Positions 5,665 to 6,226 of a DNA stretch of 6,226 bases are shown here, piece by piece (within the stretch, counting starts at the first letter, position 1; every line of letters starts with the position of its first letter). Location of the stretch: NCBI GenBank assembly GCA_002392545.1, contig DGHF01000114.1, positions 1-6,226 of the forward strand. The letters are read 5' to 3'. The position numbers were made by a program, and so were the translations under genes. Below the pieces are notes generated by a model. That model did no database searches and was not told the origin of the DNA. It saw nothing but the letters and a program-made list of their open reading frames with translations. The DNA comes from Ruminococcus sp. UBA3855 (GTDB lineage Bacteria; Bacillota; Clostridia; Oscillospirales; Ruminococcaceae).

Positions 5665-6226
5665 ATGAAAAAATGGATAATAATTCTCATGACTGCAATG
5701 TTTTTATTCCTTCTGCATCCTTTGAACGCTTCCGCCGGAGAGGTGAGAATTTTTGATGAAGGAAAACGTCTCACAAGTGAGCAGTTTCGGGAATGTGAAT
5801 CTGCTTTACAGAAAGCATCTGACGAAACTGGTTTTGATATTGCTGTTGTGTGCGGGACAGAGGAACTTTCAGACATTGCCATTGAATCTTTCTGTGATAA
5901 AAGCTGTATTGAGTTATTCGGTGAAAAGTCTGACAGCATCCTGTACTATATGGACTTGAAAGGATATGAACCCTGTGACCATATCACAACAAGAGGACTT
6001 GCACAATTTTACATTACTAATTCTAATGATTCCAGAAATCGCTTAGATTTAGTTTTTGATGCGCTGGATTCTTACCTCTATCCTGTCGGGAGTGAGGACG
6101 TTCATGGGGCAATTCTGGAATTTGCTGACGAAGTAAAATATTGGTATGATGCCGGAATTCCTGACAGATATTGGGTGTATGATGACCAGTATCATAAATA
6201 TATGCACGTCGAAAACGGAAAAATTG
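5665..6226 (+). CDS. Secreted TPM-domain (YgcG-like) protein, 3' end beyond the window
   Basis: The frame is open from the ATG to the right edge (187 codons), so the C-terminus is missing. Residues 1-24 are a signal peptide (MKK, hydrophobic core, cleavage after NASA). Residues about 27-165 match the TPM-domain pattern: VRIFDEGKRLTSEQ at the start, a helix (FRECESALQKASDETG), the strand FDIAVVC, then an alpha-rich part with SDSILYYMDLKG and a strand-turn HITTRG. TPM proteins sit outside the membrane, often held by a C-terminal anchor that would lie beyond this window. Family members have been linked to photosystem repair and acid phosphatase activity in plants, while bacterial roles are mostly unknown. 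AAGGAGG (5651-5657) overlaps the upstream stop codon and lies seven bases before the ATG, so this gene and the zinc-ribbon gene are translated from one message. Confidence 0.85.
   Translation, partial: MKKWIIILMTAMFLFLLHPLNASAGEVRIFDEGKRLTSEQFRECESALQKASDETGFDIAVVCGTEELSDIAIESFCDKSCIELFGEKSDSILYYMDLKGYEPCDHITTRGLAQFYITNSNDSRNRLDLVFDALDSYLYPVGSEDVHGAILEFADEVKYWYDAGIPDRYWVYDDQYHKYMHVENGKI

Noticed and set aside
5322..5939. A 205-codon minus-strand frame spanning the end of the zinc-ribbon gene and the start of the TPM gene
   Set aside because: It overlaps two clear genes on the other strand, has no recognisable domain, and crosses their junction; it is a chance frame.

Overview
The window looks like chromosomal DNA of a low-to-moderate GC, Gram-positive anaerobe of the class Clostridia. 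A gut Ruminococcus or other Oscillospiraceae is my best guess. The reasons are strong AGGAGG-type Shine-Dalgarno sites, consensus sigma-A promoter elements, Gram-positive signal peptides and lipoboxes, and the kinds of protein present. The species call is inference. All supported genes lie on the + strand and are closely packed; no gap exceeds about 110 bases. I see no RNA gene, CRISPR array or insertion sequence.

Left part (1-2511): the C-terminal end of a MalK/MsmX/UgpC-type sugar ABC transporter ATPase is followed by a terminator-like hairpin. Next come an amidohydrolase-superfamily metal-dependent hydrolase and a phenylacetate-CoA ligase (paaK). paaK has its own consensus promoter, whose -35 box overlaps the stop codon of the hydrolase gene. 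This part reads as ordinary metabolic chromosome.

Middle part (about 2512-4550): a visibly more AT-rich stretch holds the most interesting gene. It encodes a secreted protein with an N-terminal ricin-type beta-trefoil-like region and a C-terminal caspase-like (clan CD) region, with a His-Gly motif and an Ile-Ser-Cys-Asn-Ser motif. A lipoprotein gene follows 14 bases later and is very probably co-transcribed. A good Shine-Dalgarno sequence with no start codon lies just after paaK, inside an imperfect hairpin. It may mark the junction where this module was inserted.

Right part (4585-6226): a membrane-anchored protein with two four-cysteine zinc ribbons is followed at once by a secreted TPM-domain (YgcG-like) protein that runs off the window. 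This pair looks like an envelope-associated unit of unknown job.

How the genes might work together: the lectin-like protease would act outside the cell, with the lipoprotein on the outer face of the membrane as a possible partner, inhibitor or anchor. The zinc-ribbon and TPM proteins would sit at the same membrane. Only the gene order and export signals are seen; the partnership is inference.
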